Of a stretch of DNA of 64,000 nt, positions 18,767 to 26,496 are shown piece after piece. This DNA comes from Alphaproteobacteria bacterium. Lineage in GTDB: Bacteria; Pseudomonadota; Alphaproteobacteria; Ferrovibrionales; Ferrovibrionaceae. Within the stretch, counting starts at the first letter, position 1, and every line of letters starts with the position of its first letter. The notes under the pieces are model-generated. The model was not told the origin of the DNA and ran no database searches. It was given only the letters and a program-made list of their open reading frames with translations. The translations under genes and the position numbers were made by a program. Location of the stretch: contig JAFKFH010000003.1 in NCBI GenBank assembly GCA_017307375.1, forward strand, positions 806,001 through 870,000, in the 5' to 3' direction.

Positions 18767-19258
18767 TTATGAGGTGCCACCCAGCGACAGCCGGATGGCC
18801 TTGTCGAGGTCGGCCTTGCGCTTTTCCAGGTCGCGCAGCTTCTGTTCCTTGGCCGCGACGTCGGCCGCCTTGGTCGGATCGTCGCGGTCGGCCTGCATCT
18901 GCAGGTTCAGCGTCGAAAGCTCGCGGTTGATCGCATCCGATTCGCGCTTCAGCTTGTCGTAGGCCTGGGCGCTCAGCTTCTGCTGGCTGAGCGCCGCGGC
19001 CAGCGCGGTGTTGGTCTTGGCCAGATCGTCGCGGGCGCTGGCGATGCGCTTCTCGTTGCGCTCGATGTCGCGGTTGGTCGCCAGCAGCTGGTCCTGCAGG
19101 TTCTGGTTTTCCTGCTTGGCGGCGTTGTAGTTCGACTGGGCGGCGGCCACGCGGTTCTGCGGGCCGCCGGCCATCATGTCCGACTTGGCATCGAGATAGG
19201 CATTGCAGCCGCCGAGCGTCACCGCCAGCGCGGCCATGACCACAATCCTAGCCGACAC
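18767..19258 (-). CDS. Coiled-coil lipoprotein
   Basis: A 163-residue protein with a type II signal peptide; the lipobox is LGGC near residue 18 (VTLGGCNAY). The rest is a continuous heptad-rich coiled coil (NQNLQDQLLATNRDIERNEK and onward), probably periplasmic. No family recognised. Its start overlaps the stop of the preceding glycine-zipper lipoprotein gene by 11 bases, making it the last gene of the SrfABC/TagQRST-like operon. It could bridge the outer membrane to periplasmic partners. Confidence 0.75.
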   Translation of the reverse strand: MSARIVVMAALAVTLGGCNAYLDAKSDMMAGGPQNRVAAAQSNYNAAKQENQNLQDQLLATNRDIERNEKRIASARDDLAKTNTALAAALSQQKLSAQAYDKLKRESDAINRELSTLNLQMQADRDDPTKAADVAAKEQKLRDLEKRKADLDKAIRLSLGGTS

Positions 19259-20003
19259 GGGTCACCTCCAGGGCGGAATTCAGGCCCCTCACGCTCTGCT
19301 CCATCTTTGCGACCTCGCCTTCCAGCTGGGCGATCTGGGCGTCCATGTTCGCCGTATTGCCGCCCTGTGCCCGCATCTTCCTGGCGGCGTCGCGATAATT
19401 GGCCAGCTTCTTGTTGCCGTTGTTGACCAGGGTCTGCAGCAATGCGCGATTTTCCTCGATCTTCACGCGCTCGGCATTGGCCTGGTCGACGGTCATCTTC
19501 TTCGTCGCGACATCCTGCTTGATCTGGTCCAGCTGGGCCTTGGAATCGGCCAGCACCTGCTCGGCCGTGGCGACCTGTCGCTTCAGGGTTTCATTGTCCT
19601 TGCGCACGTCGTCGGCCATCGCATTCAGCATGCGGACCTTGTTGTTGGCGTTCTCCTGCGCCTTGGCGGTCATGTAGCCGTCGACGCCGCCCAGGATGCC
19701 GCCCGCCGCCGCGCCGATCAGCGCCCCGGCCAGCACCGAATCGCGGTTGTTGCCGCTGGCCGAACCGGCCAGCGCGCCCAGGATGCCGCCGATGATCAGC
19801 CCGGTGACGACGCCGCCGGCAACGGTTTCGTTGAACTTGTTGGCCTCGTCGCGCAACTGCAGCTCGGCCGGCGTCAGGTTCGCCGGCTGGGCGGCCGTGG
19901 CGGCATCGCGCGTCCCGGTCCCGGTGGTCTGACAGCCCGCCAGCGCCAGTGAGGTCGCGACCACGAAGGCGGTGGCGGTGCGATGAAACGAACTTGCCGT
20001 CAT
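19248..20003 (-). CDS. Glycine-zipper coiled-coil lipoprotein (TagQ-like position)
   Basis: A 251-residue lipoprotein: signal peptide with lipobox LAGC (SLALAGCQTTG), a glycine-zipper region at about 60-105 (GGVVTGLIIGGILGALAGS and GALIGAAAGGILGGVDGYM), then a long coiled coil. Glycine zippers insert into or associate with membranes. It follows the SUMF1-domain gene directly, the place TagQ (an outer-membrane lipoprotein) has relative to TagR in some T6SS clusters. That equivalence is inferred from position and lipoprotein nature, not from sequence match. Confidence 0.75.
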   Translation of the reverse strand: MTASSFHRTATAFVVATSLALAGCQTTGTGTRDAATAAQPANLTPAELQLRDEANKFNETVAGGVVTGLIIGGILGALAGSASGNNRDSVLAGALIGAAAGGILGGVDGYMTAKAQENANNKVRMLNAMADDVRKDNETLKRQVATAEQVLADSKAQLDQIKQDVATKKMTVDQANAERVKIEENRALLQTLVNNGNKKLANYRDAARKMRAQGGNTANMDAQIAQLEGEVAKMEQSVRGLNSALEVTRVG

Positions 20004-20033
20004 GGTTGTCGCCCTCGAATCCTCAGCAACTGA

Positions 20034-21623
20034 TCAGCGAATCTCTTTCAGGACCGCGTCGCGGTCAAGGGGCCGGCCGCCGCGCACCTGCTCGACCCGC
20101 CTGACCAGCGGATCGACCTGGCGCGCCAGCACGTCGACCTTGCGCGCCTCGAGGTCACGCTTCAGCACCTCGGCCTGTCCGGAAACGACGCTGTCCGGAT
20201 AGTCGGCGGCGATGGCCAGCACGACGTCGACATAATAGCTGAGATTGTCGTCGAGGGCGCGCCGGTTCTGGGCCAGGCGATCCTCGACCTGCTTGCGCGT
20301 GTCGGCCGAGGCCGAGCCGAGCGTGGCCAGGGCCGCTTCCTGCGCCGCGATGACCCGCTTGTCGGCCGACAGCTTGTCGGCGACATAGGCGCCGACGCGC
20401 AGCGCGTTGACCGCGGCGCGGTCGCGCTGCTCGTTGCGGGTCTGGATCGAGGTCTTGATCACGGTCGACAGCGCCGCGATCCGCTTCTTGATCGCCGGAT
20501 CCTCGACCGACTGCGCCAGCGCCTCGACCTCCTTGACCGGATCGTCCTGCGGCGCCGCGCCGGTCGTCGGCAGCGCCGCCCAGTCGGTGCGGATCCGGGC
20601 CAGGCGCTGCGGGCTCGGCAGGCTCGGCGATACCAGGGCGAGGCGGAATCCGGTGGTGGCCGAGCGGCGCTCGCCCTTCTTGTCCACGGGCGCGAATTCC
20701 TGGCGCGCTGCGCTGCGGATGTCCGCGGCTGGCGTGCGGTAGTCGCCGCCCTTGACCGTCTGGCCGCCAGCCTGGCCGTGCAGCCGCGACAGCTTGTTGA
20801 GGCGGAAGGGGTCCAGCACGAATTCGCCGGCATTGCCCAGCATGTCGTGCAGGCCCAGCGGGTTCGGCTTCAGCAGCCCGATGGCGTTCAGTTCGTTGTT
20901 GGCAGAGTCCGTGCCCTGGTACCAGACATAGCGGGCCATGCCCTCCGGCATCGGAAAGGCGTGGTCGACGAAGATCGAATCGGGCACGGCGGCGCCGCCA
21001 CGCGCGGCATACTCCCATTCCGCTTCGGTCGGCAGCCGCAGGAAGGCGGGTGCGCCATCCTCGACCGGCAGGTCCTTGGCCGCATGGGCGACCAGCCAGT
21101 TCGAGTAGCGCGCCGCAAAGCCCACCGCCTCGGCCCAGGTCACCGACACCTTGGGCAGCCGGCTTTCCTCGCCGGGTTTGGCGCAGGGCTCGGCAAAGGC
21201 GTCGTACTGTCCGCTGGTGACTTCGTACTTGCCGAGCCAGTAGTAGCGCACGCCCTTGGCCTTCGGGTCGGTGAAACCGCCGGCGACATAGTCGGTTCGG
21301 GTATTCTCGGCATAGGCGACCTTGTCGTCGGCGCCGCCGAGCTGGACGCGCCGGTCGCCCAAGGCGCCGTCGGCCGGAAGGTCGATCCGGCGAAAGGTCA
21401 TCGCGCCGCCGCAGGGCATCGGCAGCACCAGGTCGCCGTCGGCCTTCTGCGGGTTGTAGAGCCGTTCGGGCCAGCGGTCCTGCGCCGAAGCTGCGGTCGC
21501 CAGCAAGGCTGCCGTCGTCAGCCCGGCGACCGCCGCGATCCAGCGAGGCACCGCGCCGCCGGCGACGTCCTTGCCCTGGATTCCCGCCTTCGCGGGAATG
21601 GCGGGGTGGGAGTGTTCAGACAT
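20034..21623 (-). CDS. Exported SUMF1/FGE-like domain protein (TagR-like)
   Basis: Exported protein with a formylglycine-generating-enzyme-like fold (about residues 85-330). Conserved features are YYWLGKYEVTSGQYDAFAEP, LRLPTEAEWEYAARGG, NPLGLHDMLGNAGEFVLD and TTGFRLAL. The catalytic cysteines of true FGE are absent, so it is not a sulfatase activator. This matches TagR, a non-catalytic SUMF1 protein upstream of PpkA. A helical tail (340-529) follows. The first 24 codons read through a dispersed hairpin repeat (IPAKAGIQ). A GTG at 21551 would start right at the signal peptide (PRWIAAVAGLTTAALLATA) and may be the true start. It overlaps the permease gene by 8 bases. Confidence 0.85.
   Translation of the reverse strand: MSEHSHPAIPAKAGIQGKDVAGGAVPRWIAAVAGLTTAALLATAASAQDRWPERLYNPQKADGDLVLPMPCGGAMTFRRIDLPADGALGDRRVQLGGADDKVAYAENTRTDYVAGGFTDPKAKGVRYYWLGKYEVTSGQYDAFAEPCAKPGEESRLPKVSVTWAEAVGFAARYSNWLVAHAAKDLPVEDGAPAFLRLPTEAEWEYAARGGAAVPDSIFVDHAFPMPEGMARYVWYQGTDSANNELNAIGLLKPNPLGLHDMLGNAGEFVLDPFRLNKLSRLHGQAGGQTVKGGDYRTPAADIRSAARQEFAPVDKKGERRSATTGFRLALVSPSLPSPQRLARIRTDWAALPTTGAAPQDDPVKEVEALAQSVEDPAIKKRIAALSTVIKTSIQTRNEQRDRAAVNALRVGAYVADKLSADKRVIAAQEAALATLGSASADTRKQVEDRLAQNRRALDDNLSYYVDVVLAIAADYPDSVVSGQAEVLKRDLEARKVDVLARQVDPLVRRVEQVRGGRPLDRDAVLKEIR
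21580..21599. repeat. Dispersed hairpin repeat (ATTCCCGC-loop-GCGGGAAT)
   Basis: Perfect 8-bp arms ATTCCCGC (21580-21587) and GCGGGAAT (21592-21599) with a 4-base loop. This matches the widely scattered CCTGGATTCCCGC...GCGGGAATG palindrome of many proteobacteria. It sits between the permease stop and the signal peptide of the SUMF1 protein. If the ATG at 21623 is used it is translated as PAIPAKAGIQ. Confidence 0.8.
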
Positions 21624-22815
21624 CGCGCAGCTCCTCCGCGGGATCGACCCGGGCGGCGACCAGCCCGGCGGCCAGTCCCGGCAGGCAGGCCGTGGCCAAG
21701 GTTATGACGATGATGGCGGCGATAGTTTGACCGGAAAGGCGACAGGCTGCCTCATTTGCGCCGAGGCTGGCGCCGAACAGGTCGTCGATTGCCGCCGCCG
21801 CGCCGGCATAGACGGCAAGGGCGATGACGATGCCGAGCGCCGCGACCGCGACCGCCTGGCCGACCGGCAGGGCGGCAAGCCAAGCGGGGCCATAGCCGCA
21901 CAGCTTGAGGATGGCGAGATCGCGCCGCTTGCGGCGCAGGGCGGCGAACTGCCCGGCGGCGAGCGAGACCAGCAGCCCGCTGGCCGCAACCACGATGATC
22001 ACGGCAAGAATCGCGCGCAACGAGCGGTCGAGGCCGAGGGTCGAGGCGATCTCGCCCTCCCGGGTCGCCACCGTGACCCCGGCTGCCCGCAGGTCGGCTG
22101 CCAGTTGCGGCACATCGTGGATCGAGCGGGCGTAGAGCCGGAACAGCGGATAGCTCTCGGTCGTCGGCGCCGTGCCTTCGCCGGTCCAGCCCATCTCGGG
22201 CGCGGCATGGCCGTCGCGATAGGCCTGGACGGCGGCGAGCAGCGGCAGCGAGACATAGGCCGAGACACCGGGGCTGCGCTCGGCCGGCACGATCGCGCGC
22301 ACCCGCAGCGGAAAAGCCACCGGCTCGACACGGCCGCCCCGGGCGCGTTCGATACTGGCGGTCAGCCGGTCGCCCGGCCGGACGTTCAGCCGGCGCGCTG
22401 CCTCGGCACTGAGCGAGACCTGGTCCATGCCCTCGGCCAGGATGCCGCCGGCGGCGATCGGGTCGCCCGGCGCGGTCGGCAGCCAGGCCACCCGCAGCGC
22501 CGCGTCGTCGGTACCGAGGTCGACCTGGCCGGCGATCGCGCGGGTCGAGGGCAGCAGGAAGGCGACGTCGGGGCGCGCCGACCATTGCCTGAACCAGGCG
22601 GCGTCAAAGCGATTGGCGCCGGTCACCTCGGGCAGGATCAGCCGCATCGCCGGGTCGGCGTCCATCCGGGCGATCAGGGTGCCGATGATCCCGGCGCGCA
22701 GGCCCAGCAGCACCATCAGCGGTACCAGCACGGCGGCCAGCGCCAGGGCCTGGCAGAACACCGCGACGCGGTCGTGGCGCAGATCGCCGGCCAGCAGGCG
22801 CAGCAACTGGCTCAT
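21616..22815 (-). CDS. ABC transporter permease, MacB/FtsX type (TagS-like)
   Basis: A 399-residue permease with one TM near the N-terminus (residues 17-45, VAVFCQALALAAVLVPLMVL), a large periplasmic MacB-like core domain (about 50-255) and three TMs at the C-terminus, where the FtsX region includes KRRDLAILKLCGYG. Type VII ABC permeases transmit mechanical signals rather than import solutes. With the adjoining ATPase it has the composition of TagST, which acts with TagQR to activate PpkA in T6SS-bearing bacteria. Start overlaps the ATPase stop (ATGA). Confidence 0.88.
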   Translation of the reverse strand: MSQLLRLLAGDLRHDRVAVFCQALALAAVLVPLMVLLGLRAGIIGTLIARMDADPAMRLILPEVTGANRFDAAWFRQWSARPDVAFLLPSTRAIAGQVDLGTDDAALRVAWLPTAPGDPIAAGGILAEGMDQVSLSAEAARRLNVRPGDRLTASIERARGGRVEPVAFPLRVRAIVPAERSPGVSAYVSLPLLAAVQAYRDGHAAPEMGWTGEGTAPTTESYPLFRLYARSIHDVPQLAADLRAAGVTVATREGEIASTLGLDRSLRAILAVIIVVAASGLLVSLAAGQFAALRRKRRDLAILKLCGYGPAWLAALPVGQAVAVAALGIVIALAVYAGAAAAIDDLFGASLGANEAACRLSGQTIAAIIVITLATACLPGLAAGLVAARVDPAEELRDV

Positions 22816-23495
22816 GCCGTGCCGTCCCAGGCGATGCGGGTGATGCCGTCCCCCGTCTCGGCGCGGATCAGTCGCAGGCCCGAGGCTTCGGCCAGTTCCG
22901 CGTCGTGCGTCACCACCAGCAACGTGGTGTCCTGCCGTGCCGCCAAGCCGTTCAGCAGCGCCATCGTCTCGGCCGCACGGGCCGGATCGAGGGCGGCCGT
23001 CGGTTCGTCGGCGAGCACCAGTCGCGGTTCATGGGCCAGCGCGCGGGCCACGGCGACGCGCTGGCGCTCGCCGACCGACAGCTGCGCCGGGTGGCGATCG
23101 AGCAGCGGTTCCAGGCCCAGCACCGCGGCGATGTCTCGCGCCGGACCCCAGCCGGCAAGGCCGAGCAGCCGGCGGCCCAACCGGATATTCTCGGCGACGC
23201 TGAGGAACGGCAGCAGCCCGCCGGTCTGCAGTACGTAGCCGACCTGCCGGCCCCGCCAGGCGGTCATCCCGCCGGCACCGGCGGCCCACAGGGCGACGAG
23301 GTCGGCACCGGCGACCATCAGCCGGTCGGCGCGGTCGGGGCGCAGGATCGCGGCCAGCAGATCGAGCGACGTGCTCTTGCCGCAGCCCGACGGCCCGATC
23401 AGCGCCGCGCGCTCGCCGGCGCCCAGCAGCAGCCGTTCGATCGTGACGATCAGGCCGCCGCGCCGCTTTTCGACGCCGGCCGCGTCGATCGTCAC
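22812..23495 (-). CDS. ABC transporter ATPase (TagT/MacB-like)
   Basis: A 227-residue ATPase. Walker A GPSGCGKST, signature LSVGERQRV (variant of LSGGQ), Walker B LVLADEPTAALD and the switch histidine in VVTHDAEL. The signature motif has V and E in place of G and Q, as in some LolD/TagT-type proteins. The GTG start at 23495 overlaps the stop of the VWA gene (GTGA), and its own stop overlaps the permease start (ATGA). A longer frame upstream exists only because it reads antiphase to the VWA gene. Confidence 0.9.
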   Translation of the reverse strand: MTIDAAGVEKRRGGLIVTIERLLLGAGERAALIGPSGCGKSTSLDLLAAILRPDRADRLMVAGADLVALWAAGAGGMTAWRGRQVGYVLQTGGLLPFLSVAENIRLGRRLLGLAGWGPARDIAAVLGLEPLLDRHPAQLSVGERQRVAVARALAHEPRLVLADEPTAALDPARAAETMALLNGLAARQDTTLLVVTHDAELAEASGLRLIRAETGDGITRIAWDGTA

Positions 23496-25417
23496 GGCAG
23501 GCTGTCGATCGGCACCGGGAAGACGGCGTCGCCCGCGGCGGCCGCGGGCGTCAGCCTGACCCAGCGATCGACGTCGTCGTGAAAGCGCTGGTAGAGCGCG
23601 ATCTTCGACTTGATCTCGTCGATCACGGCCTGCTGCTCGCCGACGCCCATGCGGGTCCAGCTGTCCTCGTCCAGCGCCATCAGCTTCGACTGGTAGGGCA
23701 GGCCGTCGAGATACTCGCCCAGCAGGCCGGCCTGCTCGAGGTTGCGGGCCTGGCCCTGGCCGATGCGGGCGGGGTCGCGGCCCATCGCGGCGGCGGCCGA
23801 GCGGAGCTGGTTGAAGAAGTCGCCGGGCTGCAATTGCGACTTCTCGCCGGCATCGACGATGCGCTGAAGCGTCGCCTGCAGGTCGCTCAACTGGTTCTTG
23901 GTCAGCAGCACCCGCACGCTGAACGCCGCGATGTCGGGCTTGGCGAAATCGCGGTCGGCCGCCCAGGCCTCGAACATCGACGGCGCCCTGGTGCCCTGGA
24001 CCTGGCCGAGATAAGCCAGCCTCATGGCCAGCCCGACCGCCTCGGTCGCCTGGGCAAGCTTCGGGTCGGCGCCGGCCGGCGCCTGCGCCGGGGTCGCATC
24101 CGGCGCCCCGGCCTTGCGCACCTGCTCGGCCAGCAGGCTCGCCAGTTCGCCGACGCTGCGCTTCAGCGCCGTCTGGTCGCCGCCCGGCACGGGGAAGTAG
24201 AGCGCGCCGACGCCGGGCCAGGCGGTCAGCCGCTCGTACTGCGCCTTGGCGGTGGCGTGGTCGCCCTTGCCTTCCGGCGTTTGCAGATGCAGCACGTAGA
24301 GGGCGACGCGATTTTCCTGGGCCAGCTGGCGCAGCTGGTCGGTCGACAGGCCGGTGGTCGACAGCGGCGAATTGCCCTCGCGCGCGCTGGCATCGGTGAT
24401 CAGGATGACGAAGCGCCCGCCGAACGAATCCCAGTCCAGCGTGCGGATCGCATGGTCGAGGCCGGCATAGGCATCCTCGGCGAAGGCCCGGGTCGAGATC
24501 TCCGAGGCCTTCACGCCCTCGACCGCCTTGACGAAGGTGTCGCGGGTCGAGACCTCGTTGGGGTCGGCGAAGGTCTTGGCGAGATATTCGATGCCCTTCA
24601 CCTTGGCCGGATCGTCGCGATAGCCGATCATGCCGAAGCGCACGCGGTCGTTCAGCCTGGCGGCCTCGATGCGTTGCAGCACCTCGGCCACTGCCTCGCG
24701 CGTGCGATCGATATAAGGCTGCATCGACGAGGAGGCGTCGATGACGAAGACGACGCCGGAGCGGAACTTGTCCAGCCCCTGGTCTGGGTTGACCCGCTGG
24801 CTGACCACCGGGGCGGCGGCCTCCCTGGTTACCGAGGCGATGCGCACCGTGCGGACGCGGAAACCCGACGGCAGCATCGCCGTCTTGGCCTCCAGGATCG
24901 GCAGCAGGTAGAACTGCTTCTGCAGGTCGACGGCGTTTTCCGGCTCGATCGAGATGATCGGGCTGTCGGCCGGGACCTTGTTGTCGCTGGCCTGCTGGCG
25001 CAACGGCGCCGCTGCCTCGCCGGGTTTCTCGGCGTTCAGCACCGTCATCAGCCCGTCGCGATCCTTGAAGAACAGGACGCGGTCGCGGCCGGCCGGGTTG
25101 GCGAAGGCCATCACCAGCGTATGGCGCCACGGGATGGTATCGGCCTCGGCGATGAAGCCTTGCGTCTTGCCGTCGGACCCGCCGCCGACCTCGACGAAGC
25201 CGTCTTTGCGGCCATAGACGAACAGCACCGACATCGGCGGCAGCGGCTTGCCGTCAGTCGCGCCCGGTGCCGTCACCAGCTTCGCCTCCGGCCGGGTCAG
25301 CACCTTCTGGTACAACGTCGTCTTGCCGTCGATCAGCAGCGGTGCGCGGCTCTGGGCCGCGGCCGGCAGGGCGCAGAGCAGGGCCAGGCCCAAGGCGCCG
25401 AAAATCGTCCTGATCAT
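23492..25417 (-). CDS. Exported VWA-domain protein (PpkA periplasmic-domain-like, no kinase)
   Basis: 641 residues with a cleavable signal peptide (MIRTIFGALGLALLCALPAA). Residues 40-115 look SH3b-like. The VWA domain (about 220-420) has MIDAS DASSSM starting at D227 and TTGLSTDQL; alpha-helices follow. The lead-in QKQFYLLPILEAKT and VVFVIDASSSMQPYIDRTRE resemble, from memory, the C-terminal periplasmic VWA part of PpkA, the T6SS-associated kinase. No kinase domain or TM anchor is present. Located directly upstream of the TagTSRQ-like genes, as ppkA adjoins tagT in T6SS clusters. Start ATG 25417 overlaps the preceding stop (ATGA). Confidence 0.82.
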   Translation of the reverse strand: MIRTIFGALGLALLCALPAAAQSRAPLLIDGKTTLYQKVLTRPEAKLVTAPGATDGKPLPPMSVLFVYGRKDGFVEVGGGSDGKTQGFIAEADTIPWRHTLVMAFANPAGRDRVLFFKDRDGLMTVLNAEKPGEAAAPLRQQASDNKVPADSPIISIEPENAVDLQKQFYLLPILEAKTAMLPSGFRVRTVRIASVTREAAAPVVSQRVNPDQGLDKFRSGVVFVIDASSSMQPYIDRTREAVAEVLQRIEAARLNDRVRFGMIGYRDDPAKVKGIEYLAKTFADPNEVSTRDTFVKAVEGVKASEISTRAFAEDAYAGLDHAIRTLDWDSFGGRFVILITDASAREGNSPLSTTGLSTDQLRQLAQENRVALYVLHLQTPEGKGDHATAKAQYERLTAWPGVGALYFPVPGGDQTALKRSVGELASLLAEQVRKAGAPDATPAQAPAGADPKLAQATEAVGLAMRLAYLGQVQGTRAPSMFEAWAADRDFAKPDIAAFSVRVLLTKNQLSDLQATLQRIVDAGEKSQLQPGDFFNQLRSAAAAMGRDPARIGQGQARNLEQAGLLGEYLDGLPYQSKLMALDEDSWTRMGVGEQQAVIDEIKSKIALYQRFHDDVDRWVRLTPAAAAGDAVFPVPIDSLP

Positions 25418-26496
25418 TGTCCCAGCGCCTCCTTCGCCCTGGCATGGCCTTGTTCGGCCGCCTTGCGTAACCAGCCGACCGCCTGTTCGGGTCCATCGGC
25501 ACCGTCGGTCTTGCCGCTTTTCAGCACCATGCCCAGGCGATACTGCGCCTCGGCATTCCCGGCCTCGGCGGCGCGCCGATACCAACTCGCTGCCTGGTCG
25601 GCATTGGGGGCCGGCAGCGGGCTGGTTTCCTTGCTCCAGGTCGCGGGGTCGTAGAAACCGCCGACCAGCACGGCAGCCTCGGCATCGCCCTTTTCACCGG
25701 CGGCACGGAACAGCAGGAAGGCGCCGTCGAGATCCCTGGCAGCCAGATGTTCCTTGCCCAGCGCCAGCGCGTCGGCGGCGGCCGGGTCGGCGGCCAGCGC
25801 CTTGCGCGCGGCATCGAGCGTCCGTGCGGGCGGTGCGGCAGCCGGGGCCGGCGCGGCGGGCGCCGCCGGCGCCTCGGCCACCGGCGCGGCCGGACGGTTG
25901 AGCCACCACCAGGCACCGCCGCCGATCGCGGCCAGCAGCACGACCACGCCGAGGATCAGCCCGACCGGCGCGCCGCCCTTCCCCGCTGCCGCGGGCGTTG
26001 CCGCGGGCCGGCGCGGCTCGATCACCAGCTCGGGGGCCGCCGCAGGTGCTGCCGTTGCTGCCGGCGCGGGCGCCGCGGGGGCTGGCGCGGGCGGCGGTTC
26101 GGGAACCGCCACTGCGGCCATGCCCCAGCCTTTCGGCGGCGTGCTCGGCACCCGCAGCGCGATGCCCAGCAGCGGGGCCTTGGCCGACTGGCCTGCCGCA
26201 TCGCGCAGCGCCAGGATATAGGGCTGGTTGGCGCGCAGGTGGAACGTGGTCGCGGGATCGAGGCCCAGCACGGCCCCATCGCCGTCGTGCCGCAGCACCG
26301 GGGGGCGGAACCAGAATTCGGCCGACCCCCAGGGCCTGGTCTCGTCGCGCGGATCGAGATGCATCTGGCTGCCGGCCGCGGGCAGCGCCAGGCAGATCTC
26401 GACATCCCCGCCGATCGCCCCCAGCCGTGCCAGATGCAGCTCGGCATGGCCTGCCGGCATCTCGGTGGTCTGGACCAGCCGCGCCTGCATGATCAC
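25414..26496 (-). CDS. Sel1-repeat single-pass membrane protein
   Basis: 360 residues in three parts: an N-terminal beta-rich cytosolic domain (1-125) of unknown family, an Ala/Pro linker, one TM (about 178-200, GLILGVVVLLAAIGGGAWWW) and C-terminal Sel1-like repeats (about 240-355, GDAEAAVLVGGFYDPATWS, NADQAASWYRRAAEAGNAEA, GPEQAVGWLRKAAEQGHARA). Sel1 repeats mediate protein-protein contacts and here would be periplasmic, near the exported VWA protein. A GTG at 26496 overlaps the srfC-like stop (GTGA); ATG 26490 is an alternative. It may join the cytosolic SrfBC machinery to the periplasmic sensor. Confidence 0.75.
   Translation of the reverse strand: MIMQARLVQTTEMPAGHAELHLARLGAIGGDVEICLALPAAGSQMHLDPRDETRPWGSAEFWFRPPVLRHDGDGAVLGLDPATTFHLRANQPYILALRDAAGQSAKAPLLGIALRVPSTPPKGWGMAAVAVPEPPPAPAPAAPAPAATAAPAAAPELVIEPRRPAATPAAAGKGGAPVGLILGVVVLLAAIGGGAWWWLNRPAAPVAEAPAAPAAPAPAAAPPARTLDAARKALAADPAAADALALGKEHLAARDLDGAFLLFRAAGEKGDAEAAVLVGGFYDPATWSKETSPLPAPNADQAASWYRRAAEAGNAEAQYRLGMVLKSGKTDGADGPEQAVGWLRKAAEQGHARAKEALGQ

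Noticed and set aside
20034..21623. Sulfatase-activating FGE
   Set aside because: The catalytic cysteines are missing and there is no sulfatase gene nearby; a TagR-like role is preferred.
22812..25130. A single 772-residue fused ABC/VWA protein
   Set aside because: The upstream portion is out of frame with the real VWA gene; the ATPase begins at GTG 23495 overlapping its stop.
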